NCBI RefSeq assembly: GCF_001307315.1
Contig: NZ_LGUC01000001.1
Coordinates: 620,001-684,000, forward strand
DNA from: Halolamina pelagica
GTDB taxonomy: Archaea; Halobacteriota; Halobacteria; Halobacteriales; Haloferacaceae
Direction of reading: 5' to 3'
Length of the DNA stretch: 64,000 nucleotides
In this document: positions 8,762 through 17,584 of the stretch, in pieces
Position numbering within the stretch: the stretch's first letter is position 1
Layout of the letters: every line of letters starts with the position of its first letter
The notes under the pieces: generated by a model
Told to the model about the DNA's origin: nothing
Seen by the model: the letters and a program-made list of their open reading frames with translations, nothing else
The model's database searches: none
Translations under genes and position numbers: made by a program

Positions 8762-10699
8762 ATGGCCGCGCGAAGCCTCCCGTTGACCGCGTTCGCGACG
8801 GTGTTCGTGGTCGCCGTGGTGGTTCTGAGCGCCACGCTCGTCGTTCCCGTCGGCGCCGCCGACGACGTCGAGCCCGTCCCGTTCGGAGACACGTTCACGC
8901 TCGGCCTCACCGACGAGACCGTCCGCCAGACCGAGGCGAAGGGGCTCTCGATCCCCCGGGTGGAGGTGTACTACTCGGCCTACGAGTACGTGGTCGGCTT
9001 CAACAGCGTCGGCTCCTACGTCGCCGAGCAGGGCCGAACCGGCCACGAACAACGCTTCGGCCAGCCCGTCGCGGCGTTCGTCTCCGACTACGCGGGCGCC
9101 AACGCCTCGCTTACCGACGACGGCTACCTGACCGCCGAGGGCGAAGTCGAGTTCGCCCCGGCCGAGGAGACCGTGATCGTCGTCGACAGCCGCGCTCGCC
9201 TGCCGAGCGGCCCCGTCGCGGTCCCCTTTTCCGACCGCGACGACGCGGCGGCGTTCGTCGACGCCTACGGCGGCGAGATCGTCCCCTGGACGGCAGTCAC
9301 CGAGCGGGTACAGGCCCGCGAACCGGCGTCGGCGGCGACGCTCCGGGCCGCGGTCGAAAACCGCTCGACGTGGGCGAACGATAGCGTCGCCGCGACGACC
9401 GCTCGCGACCGCCCCACGTCGATCGTCGTCGGCGAGGACGCCGAGAGCCTCGCCGCCGCCGTCGCGGCCGCCCCGCCGAACACGACCGTCGAACTCCCGC
9501 CGGGCACCTACCACACCGACGGGCTGGTCGTCAACAAGTCGCTGACGATCGCCGGCGCCGGGAACGCGACGACGATCCGGGGCAACGGCAACGGCACCGT
9601 GGTCACGATCGCGGCGCCCCGAACCACCCTCACTGATCTCCGGGTCGACGGCGTCGGCGACGTGGGGAGCCGACGGAGCATGCTCAACACGACGCAGATC
9701 GAGGGGCTGAACTGGTCGAAAAACGTCGAACTCGCTTACGGCCGGGGCGACGCGGCAGTCCGGTTCATCAACGCCGAGCGCTCGCTCGTGGCGAACGTCT
9801 CGATCGAGACGCCGGCCTCGGGCATCGTCACGCTCGATAGCCAGGGCACCGTGGTCCGCGAGTCGACAGTCGCCGTCGCCGGCGGCACCCAGGAGGGCTT
9901 TATGGGGCTGGTCGCGATGTACGAGCCGATCGTCGTCGAGGACACGCGATTCAGCGGCGGCCGCGACGGGATCTACACCCACCGCGCCGACGGGATCGTC
10001 GTCCGGGACAGCGAGTTCACCGACCACCGCTTCGGGATCCACGAAATGTACACTTCCGACTCACTGCTGCGAAACAACACCGCCCGCGACTCGAACGCGG
10101 GGATCTTCATGATGACTCGCCCGTCGGGCAACCTCCTCGTCGGCAACGACGTGCGTAACTCCCGGGTCGGCATCTCCACCGCGGGGTCGCAGTCGTACTT
10201 CAGGGGGAACGTCGTCGTCAACAACGGCCGCGGGTTCAACGTGTACAGCACGCAGTCGCTGTACACCCACAACACCGTCGTCGGCAACGACGTTGGGCTC
10301 CGGGCCGGCGACGCGCTCGCGACGAACCTCCTGACCGCGAACGACATCGTCGGGAACGAGCAGGCGGCGACGGCCAGCATCGGCCCGCTCCGCGTCTGGA
10401 CCGTCGGGGAGCAGGGTAACTACTGGGGGCCGGCACCCGGGAGCGACACCGACGGCGATGGCCACTACGAACGCGCGTTCCGGCCGACCGGGCCGGTCGA
10501 CTCCCGCGTCCAGACGACGCCGGGCGCGTGGACGCTCGGACGCTCGCCGGCGGTCGATCTCGTTCGCACGGTGCAGGAGACCGTCCCCGGACTGCGTGCG
10601 ACCGGCGTCGTCGACGTAGCGCCGCGGACGACGCCCGCCCGCCCGGAGACGCTCGCCGAGCTCCGGGCGTCGGGCAACGTGACGGAGGTGGCCGGATGA
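8762..10699 (+). CDS. nosD: NosD beta-helix protein with N-terminal NosL-like domain
   Basis: A 645-residue exported protein, longer than the roughly 450 residues usual for NosD. Residues 1-33 are a signal peptide. Residues 35-185 look NosL-like (VIVVDSRARLPSGPVAVPF...DAAAFVDAYGGEIVPW). Residues 220-570 are a right-handed beta-helix of the CASH type (ELPPGTYHTDGLVVNKSL; GNDVRNSRVGISTAGSQSYF; GEQGNYWG). NosD works with the NosFY ABC transporter in copper-centre maturation. It overlaps nosF by ATGA. The NosL-NosD fusion beside a separate nosL is notable; a non-Nos copper target is possible. Confidence 0.85.
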   Translation: MAARSLPLTAFATVFVVAVVVLSATLVVPVGAADDVEPVPFGDTFTLGLTDETVRQTEAKGLSIPRVEVYYSAYEYVVGFNSVGSYVAEQGRTGHEQRFGQPVAAFVSDYAGANASLTDDGYLTAEGEVEFAPAEETVIVVDSRARLPSGPVAVPFSDRDDAAAFVDAYGGEIVPWTAVTERVQAREPASAATLRAAVENRSTWANDSVAATTARDRPTSIVVGEDAESLAAAVAAAPPNTTVELPPGTYHTDGLVVNKSLTIAGAGNATTIRGNGNGTVVTIAAPRTTLTDLRVDGVGDVGSRRSMLNTTQIEGLNWSKNVELAYGRGDAAVRFINAERSLVANVSIETPASGIVTLDSQGTVVRESTVAVAGGTQEGFMGLVAMYEPIVVEDTRFSGGRDGIYTHRADGIVVRDSEFTDHRFGIHEMYTSDSLLRNNTARDSNAGIFMMTRPSGNLLVGNDVRNSRVGISTAGSQSYFRGNVVVNNGRGFNVYSTQSLYTHNTVVGNDVGLRAGDALATNLLTANDIVGNEQAATASIGPLRVWTVGEQGNYWGPAPGSDTDGDGHYERAFRPTGPVDSRVQTTPGAWTLGRSPAVDLVRTVQETVPGLRATGVVDVAPRTTPARPETLAELRASGNVTEVAG

Positions 10700-11436
10700 G
10701 CGAGCCCGTGCTCGAGTTCGCGGACGCCTCGTTCGCCTTCGGCGACGTGACGATCCTCGACGACGCGAGCGTCGCGCTCGAAGACGGGACGTTCGTCGCG
10801 CTCGTCGGGCCGAACGGCTCCGGGAAGACCACGGCGCTCGAACTGTTTGCCGGCCTGCGATCGCTCGACACCGGGACGGTCACCCGGCCGGCGACGACCG
10901 GCCGGACCGTCGCGTACCTCCCGCAGTCGCCGCGGTTCCGCCCCGGCTTCACCGTCCGCGAGGTCGTCGCGTTCTACGGCTCGCTGGTCGAGACCGAGGT
11001 CGACGCCGACGCCATCCTCTCCCGCGTGGGGCTGGGCGGCGCGACCGATCGCCGCGTCGACGAGCTCTCCGGCGGGATGACGCGGCTGTTGGGGCTCGCC
11101 CAGGCGCTGATCGGCGACCCGCCGGTCGTCGTGCTGGACGAGCCCACCAGCGGGCTCGACCCGGACATCGCCGACCACATCTTCGAGGCCGCGGCGTCGA
11201 TGGCCGCCGACGGCCGGCTCGTGCTCACGACGAGCCACGACCTCGAAGCCGTCTCGCGGTACGCCGATCGGGTGCTCCTGATCGCCAACGGCGAGTTCGT
11301 CCTCGACGGCTCGCCCGCCGCCCTCGTCGAGCAGGCCGGCGCCGAGCGGCTCCGGGACGTGTTCTCGGCGACGGTCGCCGGCTCCGGCCGGGACGCAGTC
11401 GACATCGACGCGCGGACGGAGGGGGATTCGGCGTGA
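10696..11436 (+). CDS. nosF: NosF ABC transporter ATPase
   Basis: A 246-residue ABC ATPase. Walker A GPNGSGKT, Q-loop LPQSPRF, signature ELSGGMTRLL, Walker B VVVLDEPTSGLD and switch His in TTSHDLE are all intact. It would energise NosY. The ATGA overlap with nosD and GTGA overlap with nosY show a tight operon. The name rests on context; by sequence alone it is a generic single-domain ABC ATPase. Confidence 0.88.
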   Translation: MSEPVLEFADASFAFGDVTILDDASVALEDGTFVALVGPNGSGKTTALELFAGLRSLDTGTVTRPATTGRTVAYLPQSPRFRPGFTVREVVAFYGSLVETEVDADAILSRVGLGGATDRRVDELSGGMTRLLGLAQALIGDPPVVVLDEPTSGLDPDIADHIFEAAASMAADGRLVLTTSHDLEAVSRYADRVLLIANGEFVLDGSPAALVEQAGAERLRDVFSATVAGSGRDAVDIDARTEGDSA

Positions 11437-12260
11437 TCCGTCCCCGCCTCGTCGCCGCGGTCGCGGGCCGCGAGGTTCGGACGCTGCTGCGGAACCGGGC
11501 GCTGCTCGCGGTCGCGGCGGCGTTTGCCGCCGTCGTGATCGGCCTCGGCGGCGCCTCGATGGGCTCGCCCGGCGGCTACGTCTCGCTGACGTACGACCTG
11601 CTGTTGCCGGTCGAACTGCTCGTTCCGGTGCTCGCATTCGCCATCGCCTTCCAGTCGATCCGCGGCGACGACGAGCGCGGCACGCTGTCGATCCTCCGGA
11701 CGTACTCGGTGTCGCGACTCGAGTACGTGCTCGGGGTGTTCGTCGGCCGCGCACTCCCCGCGTTCGTGCTCGTCGTCGCGGTGCTCGGGGCCGCCGGCGT
11801 CGTCGCGGGGCTCGGCGCGCCGGCGACCTCGTCGTTCCTGGCGACACACTCCGCGGGCGACACGCCGCTGATCTACGGCCGGTTCGTGCTCTTCGCCGGC
11901 TGGTACGTGCTCGCGACGGTCGCGTTCGTGCTGGCGGCGTCTGCGCTCGCCCGGACCGACCGCGAGGCGCTCGCGGCGGGCGTTGGCGTCGTCGTGATCG
12001 TGGCGTTCGTCGCCGACCTCGCGCTCGTGGCGCTGCTGACGACGGGGTTCGTCGGCGACCTGATCGGCGTGCTCGTCGGGCTGGCGCCCGCCAGCGCGTT
12101 CCGCGGGCTCGTGCTCGAACTGGCGATCAGGCCGGCGATCGCGGCTGATCCCGGGGTCGCGACGGGCCACCCGCTGGTCAGCGCGCTGGGGCTCGCGGGC
12201 TGGACCGTGGCGGCGCTTGCCACCGCCGCCGTGGCGGTCTGGCGCCCAGTCGAACGCTGA
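11433..12260 (+). CDS. nosY: NosY-type ABC transporter permease
   Basis: A 275-residue membrane protein with about six transmembrane segments in the ABC-2 layout: an opening REVRTLLRNRALLAVAAAFA, the typical FQSIRGDDERGTLSIL cytoplasmic segment, and paired hydrophobic helices to the end. It starts at GTG 11433 overlapping the nosF stop, so start choice is clear. It forms the membrane channel for NosF. The operon ends here, followed by a convergent ATPase gene 43 bp on. Confidence 0.85.
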   Translation: MIRPRLVAAVAGREVRTLLRNRALLAVAAAFAAVVIGLGGASMGSPGGYVSLTYDLLLPVELLVPVLAFAIAFQSIRGDDERGTLSILRTYSVSRLEYVLGVFVGRALPAFVLVVAVLGAAGVVAGLGAPATSSFLATHSAGDTPLIYGRFVLFAGWYVLATVAFVLAASALARTDREALAAGVGVVVIVAFVADLALVALLTTGFVGDLIGVLVGLAPASAFRGLVLELAIRPAIAADPGVATGHPLVSALGLAGWTVAALATAAVAVWRPVER

Positions 12261-12303
12261 AAACCGGTCGGCGGCAGTCGTCCTGTCGCCGAGAAGAGTG
12301 ACG

Positions 12304-13626
12304 CTAGTGGTCGTGATCGTGATCGTGGCCGCCGTCGCCGGCGATCGCGGCGCCCTCGCCGTCGATCATGTCCATGTTCTTGAGGTTGTCCCGCTCCTCG
12401 AACCCCTGGACGGCGTTCATCACGTCCTGCTGGGTGAGCTCACGGCGCCCTTCGGTGAGCGCCTGGAGGACCGCCTCGCGCAGCACCATCCGGAGGTCGG
12501 AGCCGGTGAGCCCCTCGGTCTCCTCGGCGACGACCTCGGGATCGAAGTCGCCCATCTGCATGTCCTGCGTGACGATACGGAGGATGTCCGCACGCATCTG
12601 GCGGTCGGGCTTGGGGAAGTTCACGACCTCGTCGAAGCGCCGCCAGGCGGCGGCGTCGAGCTGGTCGGGGTGGTTCGTGGCGGCCACCGTGAGCACCTCG
12701 TCGCGCACCAGCGAGATGTCGTCGATGCTCTTGAGCAGCGTGTTGACCGCCCGCTTGAGCGCGGCGTGCTCGTCGGACTTCCGCGTCTTGGCGACGGAGT
12801 CGAACTCGTCGATGAACAGGATACACGGCGAGAGCCGCTTGGCGACCTCGAACGTCTTCTCGACGTTCTTGGCCGTCTCGCCGAGGTACTGGCTGGTGAC
12901 CATCGAGAGCTTCACTTCGACGAACGGGAGGCCGAGCTCGTGGGCCAGCCCCCGGGAGATGGTGGTCTTCCCGGTGCCGGGCGGGCCGACGAACAGGATC
13001 TTCCCGATCTCGCTCAGGCCGATGCTGGCGAGGTAGTCGCGGTTCTCGATCGCGGTGACGATCTTGTTCACCTCGTCGTTCTGGTCCTCGGTCAGCACCA
13101 GATCGTCGAGGGTCGTCTCGATCTCCTCGGGCGCGAGAATGTGGACGAGATCGAGCATCTCGGCGTCGTCGTCCTCGTCGAAGTACTCGTCGAGCAGGGA
13201 GTCGATCCAGACGCGGTCGGCCTGGATCGGCTGATTGTCCTCGCGGGCCTGCTCGCGGGTGACGCCGACCTCGACGTCGGCGTGCTCGGCGGCGTAGGCC
13301 AGCGTGGGGTTGGCGGCGAGGCGGTCCTCGTCGGCGTGGTCGAGATACCACTCGAGCGCCATATCGGGCTGGGTCAGCGAGATCTCGCCGGAGAACTCCG
13401 TCCGCTGGGTAAAGAGCAGATCCGAGACGGCGTCCCACGGGTGATCGACGCTGGTGGCGGTGCGCGCGCGGTCCTGCGTAACCGCCAGCGGGCGCTCGAT
13501 CGACCCGTCGGACCAGAACACCTGCCGGTACCGGGGTGGGAGGTCGTCCTCGTCGAGGTCGTCCTCCTCGGTGTACGTGTGTGCAGTCAACAGGAACTCT
13601 ACGACGTCGACGGCGGGGTCGCTCAT
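12304..13626 (-). CDS. AAA family ATPase with a haloarchaeal N-terminal domain
   Basis: A 440-residue AAA+ ATPase. Residues 1-180 are an acidic domain without a family I recognise. The ATPase core has Walker A GPPGTGKT, Walker B CILFIDEFDSV, sensor 1 VAATNHPD and an RRFDEV arginine-finger region. The C-terminus ends with a short His-Asp tail (GGHDHDHDH) that could bind metal. ATG 13626 begins MSDPAVDVVEFLL. It is single-domain, unlike CDC48 or PAN, and resembles spastin/katanin or proteasome-type AAA modules. Substrate unknown. The gene is intact. Confidence 0.75.
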   Translation of the reverse strand: MSDPAVDVVEFLLTAHTYTEEDDLDEDDLPPRYRQVFWSDGSIERPLAVTQDRARTATSVDHPWDAVSDLLFTQRTEFSGEISLTQPDMALEWYLDHADEDRLAANPTLAYAAEHADVEVGVTREQAREDNQPIQADRVWIDSLLDEYFDEDDDAEMLDLVHILAPEEIETTLDDLVLTEDQNDEVNKIVTAIENRDYLASIGLSEIGKILFVGPPGTGKTTISRGLAHELGLPFVEVKLSMVTSQYLGETAKNVEKTFEVAKRLSPCILFIDEFDSVAKTRKSDEHAALKRAVNTLLKSIDDISLVRDEVLTVAATNHPDQLDAAAWRRFDEVVNFPKPDRQMRADILRIVTQDMQMGDFDPEVVAEETEGLTGSDLRMVLREAVLQALTEGRRELTQQDVMNAVQGFEERDNLKNMDMIDGEGAAIAGDGGHDHDHDH

Positions 13627-13652
13627 CCTGACAGAGTTGCCGCCCCAGTCGG

Positions 13653-15497
13653 TTAAGCGCGTCGGACCCCCACTATCGGCCACCCGTGGGCGGATCTGTT
13701 CGTTCGCCCACGATCCAGTCGCGACTCGTCGACGAACGTCACGACCGCCTGCTCGTGGTAGAGCCCGAGGTCGTAGCGCGTGCGCTGGTACCCCCGATCG
13801 GTGAGCACGGCCGCCGCCGAGTCGGCCTCGCTGGGGTCCGCGAACACCACCGGCGGTATCGACGCCCGCTCGCTCAGCGCGTCGGCGCCGCGGGCGTACG
13901 CCGTGGGAGCATCGGCCTGTTCGGCGTACCACGCCATCGGGAGGCGGTTGAGCCACCAGCCGAGCCAGTTCTCCCCGTCGGCCGGTGGCGTCCTGTCGAC
14001 GGACTCGTTGGGCAGGTAGTACTCCTCGCCGTAGAACAGCACGCCGCCGTCGTCGGCCGCGTCCGCGACGGTCGCCTGCACCGGTGAGAGATCGTCGGGC
14101 GGCTGTGCCGACTGCGCGAGCACGTTCACGTACAGCGGCGGTGTGATCGACGTGGCCGCGAGCACCAGCGGCACCTGCACGGCCGAGAGTACCACCAACG
14201 CCGCGAGCGCGTAGCGGGCGTACCGCTTGCGGGCGTCGGCATCCGGCAGGCGGTCGGCGGCGCCGTCGGCCGGTCCGTCGACGGTGAACTCCCACGCCCG
14301 CCCGCGAGCGAGTGCGACCCAGCCGACGGCCGCGGGAACGAGCAGCGGCATCAGGAGGTGGATCGAGATCCACGGCGCGGGGATGTCCGTCGCCAGCGGG
14401 TAGCCCAGCATCGACGCCACGCCCCAGGCGACCAGCGGGACGACGATCGGCCGCGACGGCGAGCGAAGCTCTCGGACGAACGCGGCGCCGGCGCCGACGG
14501 CCACCGGGAGCGCGCCGACCAGCAGGTAGCCCCAGAGCTTCCCCGCGTACTCCGGGTAGGAGTGGCTCCGGCTGCCGGTCCAGAGGCTCGACCTGAACGT
14601 CTCCCACGTTCCCAGGGTGGCACGCTCGATCAGCCCGAGCCAGCCGGCGTCGCCCGCCAGCGCCGCACCGAGCGAGGGGTCGCCAGCGGGCCCACGCGGC
14701 GCGAGGAAGAACACGATCGGGACGAGCGCCACGAGCAGCGCCAGCGGCACCGCGGGGAGGTGGCGGGCGGCGACGGCCCGCGCCCGGACGAGCGAGTCGC
14801 GGAGCGCCGTTTCGGGAGGCGGGTCGGCCGCCGATTCGCGCCACGGGAGTAGCGAGCCGACTGCTGGCCAGCCGACCGCGACCGCCGCCGTCCCGACCGC
14901 GCAGGCGGCGTACAGCACCACGTTCTCCTTCGTCGGGACCGCGAGCCCCGCGAACAGGCCGGCGGCGACGACGTGGCGTCGACGCCCCGTCGCGAGCGCC
15001 CGGACGGTGCAGCCGAGCGCGAACAGCGCGAACACGGCGAGTGGCACGTCCGAGCGCATGAACCGCGAGTAGTAGACGAGAGTCGGCGTGCCCGCGAGCA
15101 GCGCCGCGAGGGCGACGGTCTCGGCGTCCGAGAGGCCGAGACGGGGGAGTCGGTCGGTGGCCGGCCCCGCCGACTCGCCGGGCCGGCGGAACAGCAGCGC
15201 CGACAGCGGCGCGAGGCCGCCGATGACGGCGACCGGGAGCCGGGCCACGAACGCCGTCGGGCCGAGGCGTTCGAACAGCGCGCCGGCGACGATCGGGACG
15301 AACGGGCCGTGGATGATCGGCCGGTAGGCGAAGCCGGCGCCGCGGACGTAGCGCAGCGTCCAGTAGGCGACGCGGGCCTCGTCCCAGTGGACGGTGCGGT
15401 CGCCCAGGGCGACCAGTCGGAGGAGGAGGGCGAGCGCGGTCAGCGCCAGGACGGCCACGACCGGGCGACGGCGCGCCCAGCGAGCGGGGCGGAACAC
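13653..15497 (-). CDS. Agl23-like (TIGR03663 type) polytopic membrane protein
   Basis: A 614-residue protein with about ten membrane helices and the PMT-like opening motif HWDEARVAYW after the first helix, followed by YYSRFMRSDVPL. This matches the TIGR03663 group, named flippase activity-associated Agl23, linked to protein N-glycosylation. A soluble C-terminal part (VLFYGEEYYLPNESV...) probably faces outward. GTG 15497 is chosen: it starts VFRPARWARRRPVV before helix one, with AGTACTTACA about 38 nt upstream as a possible TATA region. The DUF2298 protein at 50565-52976 is a related glycosyltransferase-like family. Sugar substrate unknown. Confidence 0.75.
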   Translation of the reverse strand: MFRPARWARRRPVVAVLALTALALLLRLVALGDRTVHWDEARVAYWTLRYVRGAGFAYRPIIHGPFVPIVAGALFERLGPTAFVARLPVAVIGGLAPLSALLFRRPGESAGPATDRLPRLGLSDAETVALAALLAGTPTLVYYSRFMRSDVPLAVFALFALGCTVRALATGRRRHVVAAGLFAGLAVPTKENVVLYAACAVGTAAVAVGWPAVGSLLPWRESAADPPPETALRDSLVRARAVAARHLPAVPLALLVALVPIVFFLAPRGPAGDPSLGAALAGDAGWLGLIERATLGTWETFRSSLWTGSRSHSYPEYAGKLWGYLLVGALPVAVGAGAAFVRELRSPSRPIVVPLVAWGVASMLGYPLATDIPAPWISIHLLMPLLVPAAVGWVALARGRAWEFTVDGPADGAADRLPDADARKRYARYALAALVVLSAVQVPLVLAATSITPPLYVNVLAQSAQPPDDLSPVQATVADAADDGGVLFYGEEYYLPNESVDRTPPADGENWLGWWLNRLPMAWYAEQADAPTAYARGADALSERASIPPVVFADPSEADSAAAVLTDRGYQRTRYDLGLYHEQAVVTFVDESRLDRGRTNRSAHGWPIVGVRRA

Positions 15498-15612
15498 GTT
15501 CGAGAGCGTCCGGGCGGTGCTGTAAGTACTTTCTCCGTCGGCCTCCGGAAACCTTCGACCACGCACGCCGCGTTCGGTCGGATTTATGCCCGTCCCGAAC
15601 GCAGGCTGAGGT

Positions 15613-16749
15613 ATGTCGACACCTGTCGTCGTACACGCACGCCGGACCCCGCAGGGGAAGCAGGACGGCGTCTTCGCGGAGACCAGAAGCGAGGATCTCT
15701 CGGTGCCGCTGATCGAGGACGCCCTCGAGACCACCGGCGTCGACCCCGAGCAGGTCGAGGACCTGATGTGGGGCGTCGCCCAGCAGCGCGGCGAGCAGGA
15801 CAACAACGTCGCCCGCGTGATCGCGCTGCTCTCCTCGCTGGGCGAGGGGACGCCGGCGACGACGATCAACCGCTGGTGTGCCTCCTCGATGCAGGCGATC
15901 ATCTCCGCCGCCGACGCCGTGGCCGCGGGGAACCGCGACTGCATCGTCGCCGGCGGCGTCGAGAACATGTCCCGGGTGCCGATGGACGGCGACTCCTACG
16001 AGTACCTCCACCCCGAACTCGGCGAGCAGTACAACATCTTCCAGCTCCAGATGGGGATGACCGCCGAGAAAGTCGCCGAGGAGTACGGCGTGAGCCGTGA
16101 GCAGCAGGACGAGTACGCCGCCCGGAGCCAACAGCGCGCGGTTGAGGCCACCGAGTCCGGCCGCTTCGACGACGAGATCGTCCCGATCGAGACCGACGAC
16201 GGCGTCGTCGAGGAGGACGAGGGGCTCCGCCCGGGGACGACCGCCGAGAAGCTGGCCGGCCTCCCGCCGGCGTTCACCGGCGACGGGACGGTGACCGCGG
16301 GCAACTCCAGCCAGATCTCCGACGGCGCGTCGCTGGTGATGGTCACCTCCCGGGAGTTCGCCGAGGCGAACGATCTGGAGATCATGGCCGAGATCGGCAC
16401 GAACGAGGTCGCCGGCGTCGACCCGACGGTGATGGGGATCGGTCCCGTGCCGGCGACGAAGGGGCTGCTCGAACGTGCCGGGACGGATATCGAGGACTAC
16501 GACCTCGTGGAACTGAACGAGGCGTTCGCCTCCCAGTGTGTGTACGCCCAGGAGGAGCTGGGGATCCCGGACGACCAGTTCAACGTCAACGGCGGCGCCA
16601 TCGCGATCGGTCACCCCCTCGGCGCCAGCGGGGCGCGGCTGCCCGTGACGCTGCTGCACGAGATGGAGAAGCGCGGCGACTCGCGCGGGCTGGCGACGCT
16701 CTGTGTCGGCTTCGGGCAGGGCGCCGCGATCGAGTTCCTGATGGACTGA
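15613..16749 (+). CDS. Thiolase family protein (acetyl-CoA acyltransferase)
   Basis: A 378-residue thiolase that makes or splits beta-ketoacyl-CoA. Active-site features are complete: nucleophile Cys in NRWCASSMQAI, NEAFASQC, the His loop GGAIAIGHPLGASGAR and the second Cys in LCVGFGQGAA. ATG 15613 lies shortly after a divergent promoter region shared with the Agl23-like gene. No SCP2-type or DUF35 partner sits beside it, so it is more likely a classical thiolase of fatty acid or butyrate-type metabolism. An acyl-CoA ligase lies at 24171. Confidence 0.88.
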   Translation: MSTPVVVHARRTPQGKQDGVFAETRSEDLSVPLIEDALETTGVDPEQVEDLMWGVAQQRGEQDNNVARVIALLSSLGEGTPATTINRWCASSMQAIISAADAVAAGNRDCIVAGGVENMSRVPMDGDSYEYLHPELGEQYNIFQLQMGMTAEKVAEEYGVSREQQDEYAARSQQRAVEATESGRFDDEIVPIETDDGVVEEDEGLRPGTTAEKLAGLPPAFTGDGTVTAGNSSQISDGASLVMVTSREFAEANDLEIMAEIGTNEVAGVDPTVMGIGPVPATKGLLERAGTDIEDYDLVELNEAFASQCVYAQEELGIPDDQFNVNGGAIAIGHPLGASGARLPVTLLHEMEKRGDSRGLATLCVGFGQGAAIEFLMD

Positions 16750-16972
16750 GGCCGCGACTGCGGTTTTGTGGCTGGTCGACCGCGACGGCGACCAGCGCCA
16801 ACCGTTCGCTGCTTGGCCACTTGCGACCGCACCGCCCCACCGCTGGGGCCTCCCAGTCGAGTTCGGTGGGTGAACCGGACGCTCCGTTCGCTCCTGGCTC
16901 GGAGCGGCTCGCTGACGCCGCTCCCGGGCGGGAAAACAAACGGTATACTCTTGGCCGCGTAACTGTCCACAC
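16750..16972 (+). promoter_or_regulatory. Intergenic region with OsmC promoter
   Basis: No gene is supported in this 223-bp gap. GGTATACT at 16942-16949 lies about 28 nt before ATG 16973 and is the likely TATA box, again fitting a leaderless start. The rest holds nothing I can name. Confidence 0.45.
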
Positions 16973-17385
16973 ATGGGCGATTCAGAACTCTCGAACTACG
17001 AACTCACAGCATCGCGTCTCAGCCCCCGACGGACGGAAGTCAGTACTGGTGACGCCGAGTTCGTCGTCGGTAAGGACGTAAACCCCGTCGAGTACTTGCT
17101 CGGCTCCCTGGTTGCCTGTCTCAACTTGACCGGGACGATGGTCGCACGAGACATGGACATCGACATCGAATCCCTCGAGGCGACGATCCAGGGGACGTGA
17201 ACTACGCGACGTACCGGGGCGAAGACGTCGACGACCGAGCGGGGCTCCAGGGCGTCGAGGTTTCGCTGTCGGTCGAGACGGCGGGCGATGCGGACCTCGA
17301 CGCGTGGCTGTCGAACGTGGAAGATCGGTGCCCGGTCACTGATAACGTCGAAAACGAGACCGGCGTCTCAGTCTCGCTCGATTGA
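16973..17385 (+). CDS. OsmC family protein, one frameshift
   Basis: OsmC/Ohr-type protein of about 137 residues when repaired; members reduce organic hydroperoxides. NPVEYLLGSLVACLNLTG holds the conserved peroxidatic Cys context, and the second Cys is in VEDRCPVTDNV. As read, the frame stops at 17200 (TIQGT stop); one extra G in the run 17191-17194 restores IQGDVNYATYRGEDVD and runs to 17385. The early stop is an artefact of the missing base. The gene stands alone with its own promoter. Confidence 0.82.
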
Positions 17386-17584
17386 ACAGAACCGCGTGAG
17401 ATCCGGCCCACAGGGGTTGGGACGCGTACGCTGCCTTTTTCGAGGGCCGTCGATGGGGGCTGTCTCTGCAGTCGAGTCGAGACAACCGATCAGCAATCGC
17501 GGGTTCAACCGGAACCAACTGCGTCCCTGTGACCGAAGTCGGCGTACCCGAACCGCTTTCACCCGCAGCCACCAACGCCCGGCC

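Noticed and set aside
7289-10042. A 917-codon open frame on the minus strand
   Set aside because: It fuses the NIF3-like protein with antisense of nosL and nosD. The real gene starts at 8002; the open extension upstream is a shadow frame.
12304-16974. A single 1556-codon open frame on the minus strand
   Set aside because: Only the first part (the AAA ATPase, 12304-13626) is real coding. The rest is an Arg/Pro-rich shadow of the Agl23-like and thiolase genes, open because stops are rare in high-GC DNA.
16973-17200. A short 75-residue stand-alone OsmC fragment
   Set aside because: One missing G creates the early stop; the remainder of the domain follows at once in the next frame.
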